Source: Rotaria macrura (lineage: Eukaryota > Rotifera > Eurotatoria > Philodinida > Philodinidae). Taken from it: DNA of 64,000 nt. Of the stretch, positions 37,748 through 49,996 are shown one piece after another. Under the pieces are notes generated by a model. It was given only the letters and a program-made list of their open reading frames with translations, had not been told where the DNA came from and searched no databases. Within the stretch, counting starts at the first letter, position 1; the number at the start of each line of letters is the position of its first letter. Where the stretch lies: the NCBI GenBank assembly GCA_900239685.1, contig OENT01000417.1, positions 1 to 64,000 on the forward strand, in the 5' to 3' direction. The position numbers and the translations under genes were made by a program.

Positions 37748-40700
37748 GATTTAAACTATTGTTCAATAAAGCTGCCAAAACAAATTCGACTTCTTTTTTT
37801 TTGGAGTATATGTTGTGCACTTTCTTTTTCTTCTTGTCGTCGTGGTAGTTACAGATGAAGTTGCACTTTTGCAATAGAACAAATTATCTCACCGTGGTTG
37901 TGGTGAAAATGTCTGTCTATGTAAATATGATCAATCAACCGTGAAGGGCGAATACGTCGACGAGTGGTATATCAGCAATGGATGTGTTTTGTTTTACACT
38001 TTTTTGTACATAATCATACTAATCGACTATATTGATCATCGAATATTAACTGTACGTCAGAAGAATAAAACTAAATTAATTCTTAAAAATACAGATACAT
38101 AATATAGATGGATATGTTTTACTCAAGCTAAACAGAGTCGATTACATTTCATGATAGGATACATGTAAACATAAATGTATTGAAAAAAGAAACAAGGAAT
38201 ACAACACAATGCGTTCTTTTTATTTATTTTTCTCACTCTTACCAATGTGTTTATTGTTTCGTATTAGTCAAAAAGAACCGTCATAAGTGTGACTTTCTCA
38301 ATGAATGAATAAGAAAAAACAAGGACGTGATAAAATGTATTCAACTAATTATTGCGCCCATTGAAGAGCAATAACCATGTATTTCGAATGAAACAAATAC
38401 GATGTTTTGTTTGTATCAGTTCATACATTCCATTCGAATACTTCTCTGTATTACATCTAGATTATTATCGAAAGTAAAATATTTTTTTTTGTACGTAGGT
38501 GTTATTTACTTCTAAAATAATCAAATAAATAGAACGGTCCTATATCGATGAGACATAAAAATAACTTTCCACAAATTCTTACATTTCTATGCCAATCACC
38601 ATCAACAAAATACGGTATTCACGGTTGTTTTTATAGTTTCACATGCATAATCGTCGAACAATTGGGGAATATGAATAAATGAGCATGAAAAAAAAATCAT
38701 AATTCTAACTTTTATCAATTTAGCGATATCGAAAGAACGTTAAAATGTTCAGTTACCAGTTCTTCAAAGAGTCATTACAGAGATCAGTAGACAAAGCGAA
38801 AGAGATTTGCAAATCTCTATTATCAAGCTTCTCAATATTCAAATCTATACTCGGGTAGTGATGTGAATAAGTTTCCAAATCATGTATCAAGATTGTCTTC
38901 AATAAAAATCTGCAACAAAAATCAAACACGGATAGTTCTTTTGATCTTAGAAGATTTCTTTAGAGTTGATTTTAAATTGAACAAAATTCAACCTACGATC
39001 ATATTTTTCACTGCTTCAAAAATAGTATCATTTAAAAAAAAAATCCTTTGGTGAAGTCTTCTTAGATCTGAACACTTTCATCGCCTGATTTCTTAGAATA
39101 AAACCTACTATTGAGAAAGACTTGATGTTCAAGATTTTCTCTTCTTACTACTGTAAATGTAGAGTTTGCATTTTTATATATACTAGTTATTGTCTAAAAT
39201 ATTATTATTAGATCTTAGAGTTCGGCTTTAAACAGAGATGAGTTGAGAGTACGAATAAACGGCAATGATTGATTTCATCGCTGATCAAATTTATTTCAGA
39301 TTGGAAAAGAATCCATCGAACTATTTCTTCAGTCTGAGGTTGTGAGTGTGAGAAAAAATTAATTCACATCGACAGGTCATGTTAGTGCATCATTAGAATC
39401 TGTTTTCATTGATTTCGAGGAACGTATTCACATGTGACTATCAATCTATTCTTAGCATCCAAAATCACATTCATATTTTATTGGCGAACGAAAAATTTCA
39501 GTCAACGAAAACATGCAATATTTTTCTGTATTTTTTTTTCTTATTTATAAAACTGCATTATACTGATACGATATATTTCTGCTTCTAAATCAAACGAGAA
39601 CATAAAACCAGTAGCAATTTTCAATACAATACAGAAGTTGAATTTAGGATCGCATGTTAACCTGCTTGTTTCATAAAAGAATCATTTCCTGGAATATTCC
39701 ATCGTTCATGGATATCAACGTTAGCTGTCTGTTCGGAAACTCTTCGTTGTTTTACGTTTGAAGCAATGAACTAGAATGAAGATTATGAATCAGAATCGTT
39801 GAAAATGATTTACTACATTTATATTTCATTAGAGTTATTCGTTCATGTATCAAGGCTAAATTTTAGGATAAAACAAAATGATTTCGTCGTAACATTCAAA
39901 AAGGAAACCATCATTTGATGCTGGTATATGTGTAATTATATATTTTTTAAGTATATTTAGATAGTCATCTCAAAAGAAAACGTATGTGATAGACTAAATC
40001 AGTTATGCTCGTTATCAATAAATGACGATCAATAAAAACCGTTTTTTTATGTTGTATCATTAAAAAAGACAAGTAATAAACATTAAAATTAGTGCAAAAA
40101 AAATCTCTCTTATGTTACGTATCATAATCTTGCTCTAAACAACCCTAATCTACATACATATGTAAGTAGGAAATTAAGTAATAATAGAGCAATAGAAATC
40201 GTTGGAGTAAAAACAGAACAGCTGTTGCATGTATTTACAAACTAAGTCAAGAATACAAAACTACTAGTAACAGTTGCCCCTATAATACTTGATCCGTCGT
40301 ATCCCACATTGATAGTTTTCTCTTGGGTTATTTTTATAACTTAACTAGTCTACAACATTATTCCACAATTCATAGCAGACAGAATCTATCTCATCATGGA
40401 TCTACATATATAAACTGTATTTATTTATTAGGTATACTATCATTAGAATTACACTAGTCATACAAGACGCATGATACAATACACAAAGAATCTATTTAAA
40501 ATCCGACGAAAAAAAAAATCCAGATACAACATTTACAGAAATCTGATTATTCGAAAATATTACTTTTTCACACAATTCCATCTCAAACACGATTCAACCA
40601 AATCAATCGTTTCAGATATACGGAATATGATCACACATGATGGGGAATACACATTTGACTATTTGTAAAAGTTCGATACAACTTTGTAGTGTCAATACTG

Positions 40701-43457
40701 TTTTCTCGAACATAATCGAAAGTTCATCTTTATTTCACATGTTAAGGTGTATTCACATCGAAGAGCATATGCTGCATTGAGCAATTTAACTGTGGCTTTC
40801 ACTCAACAGTTTCTGAACTAGACTCATTTCAACTCTATTGAATGATTCAATCTCATCATCGAGAAAACATTAGATGACAAGATTTTTCAAATTCTCAGTT
40901 TTCAAATATCATAAATATTCAAATGCTGAGGTTATTGCAGTATATAATGACAATGAGTCAACGTTTGTAATAAACAAGAATGATGAATATTTCATACTAA
41001 TGGATACATTTTCAAAACTAGATCACATTCTTATCTATATTTTCGATTACTGCACGAGTACGAACCTACGGAAAATATTGTCTATTTCACTCACAATCTC
41101 TTTAGTTGAACAACTCAAAATTCTGTTTGAGTCAACAATTGTCGTATAAAATTTTTTTTTGTTTCAGAAACCATTCTAAGATTCAAATTATAGTGTCAGT
41201 CACTTCCTAAAATTGAGATTGTTTAAGGGGAGAAACTACATGACACATGTAAGAACACAGATGAACTCTTGTTACAGAATGCTCATTGATTGAATTTGTT
41301 ACTTAATTTCTGGGCTAAAAGGATCAAAACTATTTCAATGTGAACTTCTCCGAATACTAGATGTTGGTATGACTCTTTTCAAAGAGAAATATTCCGCTGG
41401 AAGAAAAAGAGTTTATAACGAGTTTCGAGTCACCCAATGGCCTTCTGTCGCTTTCTTGTTCAATTAATATCTCTCTTAAACCACATATAACATATTACTG
41501 AAAATTACACGTTTTTTTTTGTACATACCCCATTGAATATTGATCCAGAAAAGTTTACAGATAGTTTTAATCGTTCTGTTAGATTTTGTTCTGATTAATG
41601 GCTGCAATATGAAAGAAGGAACAGTAAACGAACACAAGTTGTTTCTGAATATGAAAAATAGATGCACCTATCTGAATTTCTCTTGTCTCATCTGCTAATA
41701 TGACTTTCGAACAGACTCGAAGCACATGTCGAGTATATATAACCTTGAGTTAGATGAAATTTTCAGAATTTCATTAGATTTAACTATTGTGAATTTTAGT
41801 AATGAAACATTTTTTCTAACAAGCTTCACAGTAGATTCGTTATTATAGAGATCAAATACTTTAGTCATTAGACATTCGAATATACTTTGTACGATTTCCA
41901 TAGGTTGCATGGACACGTTTCCATATTTAAACAAAGTTGAATGGATACAATAGGAAACTATATTTAAATTTCTCATAAAAATATGTATCGATTCATTTAA
42001 TGTTACTCAAACAATTAAGTTCATATGTTAGTTCTGCATTCATCGTCACATGAATTTCACTTCATAAGTCGTGCCCTATTTACTATAAGTGACATTATGA
42101 TCAGAACTCGTTTTTACCAGAGTTTGTATTTTAAAAAAACAGAAAAAAAGTGAAATGATCTATGAATTCGAATAAAAATAACAAAAGGTAAAGATCAATG
42201 AAAAAATTTCCAAAGTGTACATTTATTTGTTTTGATACGATCACGAAGAGCTAACGTCCATTTATGTTTCATTCAAGTGTTGTCAATAGTTGTGATCATT
42301 TTTCAAATGAAAGAGATATACTTTATTTTAGTAGAAAGTATTCATTCTATGGTCTAGTTAATACAATGAAGTTCAATGAAAAGTAGTAAGTATGCATAGT
42401 AAATGTGTGTACATGATTTCACTTAAAAAAGTACAAAAGGTACAATTACGAAGACTTCCGTTTGCCATGAGCTCTGTTCTAAGCATAAATTTTAAGTCAA
42501 TGCTTCAATGTTCAAGGATATATATTAGTATGTTCAACGATCAGCAAGTAGGATGAACTTTGATTTAGTGTATGCTAATTAAAACTACGTCGTGTCATCA
42601 ACATTATGGGATACTTTCCTGTACGACAGTTCTAAACAACTTGAATCGCATGATCTCGACGTTGAAGAGTGTGAGAACGAGAGAAAAGTCTGTTGACACA
42701 GAGTCACACTCGTGTCTTACAAACAAAGGAAATGAACATGAACTATTGAGTTTTATTTGATGGTTTTGACTGTATTTAAAAACACGATAACGTATTATTT
42801 TAGTTAAGAATAATATGGCATGCAATTATTGATAGGCATTTTTCATGAATCGTCCAATAAAAGTATTATTCGAATGATTGGATATGATATACGAATACGT
42901 ATATTTAAAGTACGGAACGTTTGTTGACCATATTATATTGCTGAAATGAATCAGATAAATTTCATCATAGAATTTTAACGATACAATTAATATTGTAAAA
43001 TAGTACAAATAAATATAATATTTAAACATTCATAAGATAAATATTTCTCTCATAGTAACTTGTTTTTTTTCTCTTCTGAAGAATCTTTAAACTTAATCTC
43101 AAATAATGCCGTTTCTATCCTAGTTGTTTTTTTTGTTTTATCATCACATAAGCGAAAAAAAAACAAAAAAACAAAAGCATCGTTATATGAATCTGAGTGA
43201 AATTCTATATAAAACTGAAGAGAAGAAAAAAAGAAGCACACACACGCACACACGAGACAAATGACCAAAGAAAAACAAACGTCATATCGGCCAACGTCCT
43301 ACTGTATACACGAAATGGATAAGAAAGAAAAAACGAAAGCAATACGCACACACACAAAAAAAACCACATGAGAAAAGAAACAATGTTTTAAAATTTAGTG
43401 CTTGTGTGAGTGACAAAAAAAAAAAGAAAAAATAGCAACAACAACAACAACAACAAA
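37748..43457. other. 5.7-kb gene-poor intergenic region
   Basis: No domain, transposon end or RNA gene was recognised. The longest open frames are at 40874-41149 (+) and 41976-41695 (-). They are AT-driven, lack flanking exons and match nothing I know. The last 400 bases (about 43040-43457) are A/CA-rich and probably include the 3'-UTR of the hnRNP K homologue. Confidence 0.5.
43435..43456. repeat. (CAA)n repeat just after the hnRNP K stop codon
   Basis: Seven CAA units (TTG on the coding strand) lie immediately downstream of the hnRNP K stop, in its 3'-UTR. Confidence 0.9.
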
Positions 43458-45208
43458 TCAGGGTCGCCAAAGACCAGATTGACGAACAGCTTGTTGAAGA
43501 AGAGCTTGTGCACGACTAATCTGTTCTGGGGTGCCTTCAATAGTTATGATTCTGTCACCACCACCTGTGCCTGTGGGAATTGGTTGATCATCAATTAGAA
43601 TATTCGCATTTGTTGTTTGACGTATTTGTTGAATTTTGGCACCACGTGGACCAATTATTGCGCCAACAAGTTCATTAGGTAAAGTTACCTGTAAAACAAA
43701 TTTGTTCAAAACTAGAAGGGTTCGATTCGAATGAGATGATCTCAATTCTCGACTCATGCATCTGTTTCATTGCGAATAGTATGTTTTAGGATCGTATCTA
43801 TTGTTGTCTAATTTAATCTTAATGGTAACGTTATCGTAAACTTTTATGAGCAAAAGACCTATGAACCATAGAAGCATAAAAAATCAATGTTTCCATAGAG
43901 AAAATTTCGTAATCTTAGCAATGTATGCTCGCAAGTGATATTTGATTTTTCATTATTACATATGTTATTCAGCGTGAAATTAATAGTACAATTTTCTTGG
44001 ATCAGAATCATCATGAATAAAGAAACTTATGTTCACTTGTTACTAAGAAGAGAAAAGCAAATCAATCAGTAAACTTACACGTGTCGATGTAAGTAGAACA
44101 GGATTCGGAGGACATCGAGCACCCAAACCAGGTCCACCACCATATGGTACATCGACAAGTGGAGGTAAAGGTTGAATAGGATAGATACCACCACGTGGTC
44201 CACCAGGAGGATATGGTCCTCGTGGATTATATCCAATACGACTATCAATACCACCAGAAGGTGGAAAACCGCCTAGAATGAGAATTTCATTAAATATTCT
44301 TGGCGAGTACAAGAACAACTCAAACCATATTCATTCACAGTATAGACGTCAAAATTATGTGGATCATACTGCATTAATAATGCACCTCTTGGTTGTTGAG
44401 AAGATGAAGCCATCAATGAATAGATGCTCTAAGTAGAAAAGAAACAAATCTAAAGATTTTTATTCTTTTGTTATTTTCTATTCATACTTTAATGCATTCA
44501 ATAATATCGTCGATTTTACCACGTAATGAAATAACTCGTTCATGACTTAATGGACAACATAGTGAGAACACTTTAATATCAAGATTAAATGTTTGTCGTA
44601 ATTCTTTGACATGTTGTCCACCTTTACCGATGATAGCTCCACAATAAATTTGATAAACAAGTATACGAATTTCAGATGGCGTGTCACCTAGTAGTTGATT
44701 ATCATCATTAGATTGATGTTGATCAGAATTTCCTCCACTAGTTGTATTCGCATTCATGTTACGTCGTCGATTAAATGATGAAAGACGTGAACTATCCGTT
44801 AAAGCTGGAATAATCTGTTGTAGAGCATCAAAACATTGATCATGTTCACCACTTATGATTAATACACGTTCAGGTGATGCACAATCAGGTACTTGTATTA
44901 TTGTACGTGAATGATCAGCACGAAGTTTTTGTATAGATGAACCCCCTTTGCCTGAAAAATTTGAAAGATATACTTATCATGAAATGTGACTTATTATTGT
45001 ATATATGTATACCGATAACAGCTCCAGCATCACGTGAAGTCATTAATATACGTATTTCAATACCGGTTGATGGTGATGAATAAGGATTACTGCTATTGCT
45101 ATTCATACGTCGATTAATATTATTATGTTGACTACCACTTGTTAAACTAATACTATTATGATTGTTATCATTTGATGCTTGACCATAATCATCATCGGGC
45201 GACGTCAT
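43458..45208 (-). CDS. HNRNPK: hnRNP K homologue, three KH domains (395 aa)
   Basis: This is a poly(C)-binding nuclear RNA-binding protein acting in splicing, translation and transcription. Exons: 45208-45013, 44951-44488, 44428-44326, 44272-44079, 43688-43458, all in frame. KH1 spans the first splice junction (RDAGAVIG joined to KGGSSIQKLR), KH2 is at about 158-220 (YCGAIIGKGGQHVKELRQ), and KH3 is at 320-395 (VTLPNELVGAIIGPRGAKIQ, then DRIITIEGTPEQI). The stretch between KH2 and KH3 is Pro/Gly/Arg-rich, like the hnRNP K KI region. The KH3 sequence and order match hnRNP K better than PCBP proteins. The KH3 loop reads GPRG where KH1 and KH2 have the usual GKGG. The start is the first ATG of the frame. 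It is divergent from CFAP299. Confidence 0.9.
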
Positions 45209-45812
45209 TTTCTTTATTTTTTAAAGAAAAATAAGGGGACTATTGGGTTTGGGATAGGCACTGAGACCCGGTAAATGTTTGACCGCAAGCACAGTCAAAT
45301 AAGTCTTGAATAAAAGAACATATAGAGAAAAATAAAATATTTCAATTTTGAGCATGAGAAAAAAAATAGGAGAAAAAGAAAATACAAAGAAAGTAAAAAG
45401 AATGCATATTTTATTTTTTTTTAGTTCAAATAAACACCATTCTTTGTAACACGGCAATGCATCTCTTATTAATACATTTATTTTGAACAACTGGCCATTG
45501 AAAGATAAATGAGACAGAGGACGCTTTGTATTATCATTAAATATTCTTTCATGTAGTATTATATTTTTTGATTTCGTCATTCGAAAAAATAGTAATTTTC
45601 TCAATTGAAAATTTTATAAATATATTCATTTATTCGACGATTTCCATAGTAACATGACTGGAAATGTTGTGGTTGAATACTTTATCACAAGTCAAACTTT
45701 CCGAGATTCATAGAAATACGAACTGTTGTTTTCTCGTAGATGAATACACACATTAAAATAAATGCTTGTTTTCGGTTGCAGATTGAACGAATCACTCTAT
45801 TGAACAGGCTTC
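45209..45812. promoter_or_regulatory. Shared divergent promoter region, HNRNPK / CFAP299
   Basis: The two start codons face away from each other about 600 bp apart. No canonical promoter motif stands out. Two acceptor-like AG sites (after ttgcag at about 45781 and ttgaacag at about 45807) lie just before the CFAP299 ATG. Confidence 0.4.
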
Positions 45813-47779
45813 ATGATGGAAGAAGATTCACCAGCCGCTGTTGATCTTGTTATGAAATATGCTACATATGAAGAATTTCTCGATTCACAAGTGACTCGTT
45901 TAGATCTCAGTTATCTTGAAGTAAAACTGAATGAGATTTTTAAGTCGAACAAAAATTAGTACAATACTATATTTCTTGTTTAACTAACCATTAGGATGAA
46001 GAATTAGCCCGGCAACTTGTTGAACTTGGCTATCGTGGTAGTGGAGAAATCATTAAACGAGAAGAATTCTATTCTAGAAAAGCAGCTGCTGAACAATTAC
46101 TTCTCTCACGACGTATTCAAGCACCGTATGTTTTCTATCCAAAATAGAGTCCACTTAGATACGAATAGATGAAATCGAACATCCTTTATCTAAAAACATA
46201 TTTCAAAGACGAAAACGAACGTCATAGTTTTTGTTTCTTCGAATCATATCAAATAGGATTATGCTCATTTGATCTCATAGACATAGTATGACAACTGATA
46301 GAAATGTTTCTTCTCAATTATTGATTGTAAACATTCAGACTATGTACATTGTTCCAACCGTAGGCGAACTTTGGGTTAATTCATAGTACGAAAATCATAT
46401 CCTATTTGATGATCAGAATAAATTTAGACATAAAAACTACTGTATGTATGTATATATATATATATATAGTTTCAATTTCTGTGTACTGTTATGTAATTTT
46501 ATCTTATTAGATGGAATTAATTCGTTTGAACTCATCATTTTTCGTAGACTAAATAAGTAATAATTGAAAAGTGTTTTTACGTGTAGAAATTTTCATCAAA
46601 TTCGAAAATTCTATTTATTTTTTCACACGAACAAAAATGAAAATAAATTAAAAGACATGAGTAATGGAATGGAATTCATATTTGTATGTTCTTCATAATT
46701 GTTCAACAGTAAACATTAGAATTCTAGCAAGATATTGTTTTTCTCTTCAGTTGATACTACACATAAATATATATTTGTCGTCAATTGAAATACTCAATTA
46801 TATAACCATCTTACATCATAGAATTTATTTTTTTTATCCAATTGTTGTCTATTTACAGAAAATTAGCCAGTGCAAATAAAGAAATAACTGAACCATTGTT
46901 ACGTGAACTGGCCGATACTGAAGAAGCGAATCGAACAGGAAAAATGACAGTATGACATTATGTTTTACATAGTCTATTGTATTGATTGATTATTTATTTT
47001 AGACAATCATTTTTATTCGAGATCGAAATTCTCGACAACAAGAAATATCTGGTTACATTGACTATGCACATCGATTAAAAACTGAAGAATTTGAAATTTA
47101 TTTTTCTGGAAAGAAAAAGTTATTACCGAAACCAAATGATCTTAGGTAAACCAAAGACAAAAAAAACAATTGAACTTAGATTGTTCACTATGACTATCAG
47201 TAGTAGATCAGAAGCAGTCGAATTAAAGGAAATGCTTTCAATAGCGTAGCAAGGTATTGTCCTGAGTTTTACATCATAGATAAATCTACAATGGATAAGA
47301 TTACGAATGCGAACCATCTCTCTGTTACTAGTTCTTATTGCATGATTTTTATTTTTTTCATACGAAAGTGATGACAAATTAAAAAGGAAAAGAGAACTCA
47401 GAGAGGATTTTGTATTATTCAAATTAATTTGATTGATACATGTCTTACGAATGCATTTGCTTTTCTACTTGAGAATTGTATAGTATATGAATTTTCAACA
47501 CCTAATACTGGATAGAAAAGAAAAAAGAACATGATCTATTTCGTTTTTAGTTACTACAATTGGGAAAATCAAACGTGTTGTTCGAATAATACACCTAATT
47601 TTCAATTAATAACAAATCATCTTGAAGGTTTATTATTTAAAAGTAAACGTGACAGAAAAATAATAGTTGTTGATCCAAAAGCACCATCCTACGGTGATAA
47701 TACTACACGAAAAGAAATTAAATCGGATAAATACATACAAGTTATTGTTTATCGTCACTCAACTCGTCGTAAAACATAA
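45813..47779 (+). CDS. CFAP299: Cilia- and flagella-associated protein 299 (233 aa)
   Basis: This is a conserved protein of ciliated animals, linked in mammals to spermatogenesis; its molecular role is poorly known. Exons: 45813-45920, 45995-46125, 46859-46949, 47003-47145, 47551-47779, with matching phases. Hallmarks are [80 protein letters not shown] and a C-terminal DPKAP...DNTTR segment. These occur in the family's order along the whole length, and the size equals that of the vertebrate protein (about 233 aa). Two ATGs open the frame (45813 and 45816). There is no membrane segment or signal peptide. A TA microsatellite lies in intron 2. Confidence 0.93.
46441..46468. repeat. TATG/(TA)n simple repeat in CFAP299 intron 2
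   Basis: TGTA units pass into about nine TA units. Confidence 0.9.
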
Positions 47780-49996
47780 AGAAAAAAGAAAACCACACAT
47801 TATTGCTTCACAGTTTTTTTTCTTCTTCTTTCATTTATTTTTTTGTAAAATAATAAAATCCGGAAAAAACTATATTGGTACATAAACAAATTAGAAAAGA
47901 TAACTAGAAAATTGAAAATACATTGAAATATACTACACAGATAAGTTCAAAACATAGAACATGAATCTCATAGAGCACAATTAAATTACTAAAAACTAAC
48001 AACTATATATATATATGTATAAAGGCAATAAATATTAGTGTTAGTTAAATATAAATAGAAGAATTCTAGATATCGTATGATCAGTAGACATATATGGTAG
48101 TTTTAATAGCACGGACAATCAATCAATACTAGAATTTTGCAACAAGTAATTTCACAGTTGTACAACTTTTACATACAAAACTATTTCTTAATAATCATGA
48201 ACAACAGCTAAGACAAACATAATATGGATGAAATAGGAGATTTTCCAATTCAAACTGAGAAGTCATAGTCGTTCATATTTATATAGTATATTTTAACTGT
48301 ATGCTGCATCAACTATTGTGAAGTGAATACCCAGAAAATGTCATTTAATTTATTGATTATATTATTGTTCTTACATAGGCATGACATTTAAATCGAAGAT
48401 AAAACTTCTGTGAATTCTTCATATAGAAGTTCGATAAGTTAATGATATATTCGACGACGTTTATCTTGAGATTCAAAATACATGTACTGAATAATATACT
48501 GACATATACTAAAGAAGAAGATTAGAAATAATTACAACGGTAGATGATAAAAACAAGTTATGACATTCTGTATTTCTACGAATAATTCTATTCTGTTAAC
48601 AGATGTTTCTAACCGAAAAGATTAATATAAATTTGGATATAAATTCGAATGTTAAACGTATAAAAGCGCAGTTTGTTCATAAAACTTGGTAGTATTTTTC
48701 AAGTATACAATGAAGATCATGAAGTTAATTATTGTTAATGTTATATCAATAAATTAATCACAGCTTTGGTCAACACTTCTGAAAGTGATCATTGACAATG
48801 AAAAAAAAATCAGTTTTAGCCAAACGATTGTCTTCGAAATAAGTTTCTCAACAAAGGTCACGGTTATCTTGAGATTTTATGTTTCGAGGAAATTTTAGTA
48901 TTTGAAAAATTAGAACCCACTGATTAGAATCAATCTAATCTATTTTACTTGAGCATCATTTTAATATAGACACGTACCCATGCTTCATTATATTTCATAG
49001 TTGGTTCCAGTTGATGTTTGTCTTTGAAATGTTAGCTCTTGAAATTGATGTCGTAGACTTTCATTCAAAAAGAATGTGCTTCGTATTTCTCGTTACATGC
49101 AGATGAACAAGAATCTATGATTGATCACTGAAGATATTATCAATAAATGAGAAGAGCTTCATGGTACGGATGAACAAAGTAAGTAGACTCTATCAATTAA
49201 CGATGCGAATTTTGATGGATATTATCTGCATGAAAATATCATAAGAGTCAAGTCTTTCTTGTCTTTTTTTTTCTAACGAGAACCATGTTGTCCAGAAGTG
49301 ATTTGAAATTTGTTTCATTTTTTCTGTTTGTCTATTATGCACCGTTGGAGTTCTTTTTCAATCGTGCCATTGCAATAGCATTAAAAAGCAATAAGAATAT
49401 CCTGGCAACAGAAGGAAAAGTAATCATCTACTTGTGAATGTCAAAGTCTCATGCTTAGTTTTCGTCTTTTCATCGTTCAAACTACAGTACGTTAATGGTA
49501 TTATTTTAGTCAAGTTTTAAAGTAACAGATCCATGAAAATAAGATAATTTGCTCAAGGAAAAATATTTTTTCGATTAAAAAAAACATAAATCAAGAGATT
49601 GAGTGCTTAGTTATATTTTGAGCTCTAATAACTAAATTTGATGTTATTCATGGTACTACTGATTTGACAGATCAAACGATTACGTGTTATGTTGAATCAT
49701 AATAGTACTTATCTGAATGCAAACAATTAAATCTATGTTTAATGAAATTTTCAATAGCAATCGCCTCGTTTCTCAAAGCATTCATTAAAAAATGAGAAAG
49801 TTATGCTAATAAAAATAAAATTTATACATATGTTGATATCATGCAAAAGTATTGTCATCTAAATATCGCTATGGATTTATTAAATCAATAGTTGTCATCA
49901 AAACAAGAAACTTCATATCTTAGTCTTATATATAATGTATATGTAAATAGAAAAACAAAATATAAGAAAATGGATTTTTCAGTCATAAGTTGATAT
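47780..49996. other. Intergenic between two gene 3' ends, nothing recognised
   Basis: AT-rich DNA between CFAP299 (reading right) and the SLC5 gene (reading left). Several AATAAA-like signals occur, as expected for two converging 3'-UTRs. I see no gene, repeat family or RNA. Confidence 0.6.

Noticed and set aside
40874..41149. 91-aa ORF in the gene-poor region, with a faintly similar-looking 93-aa ORF at 41976-41695 on the other strand
   Set aside because: The shared V-x-x-x-YN-x-NEST look is short and could be chance in AT-rich DNA; there are no splice partners, repeats or domains.
43282..43470. Cysteine/phenylalanine-rich minus-strand ORF
   Set aside because: It is produced by the CAA and poly-A tracts of the hnRNP K 3'-UTR read in another frame.
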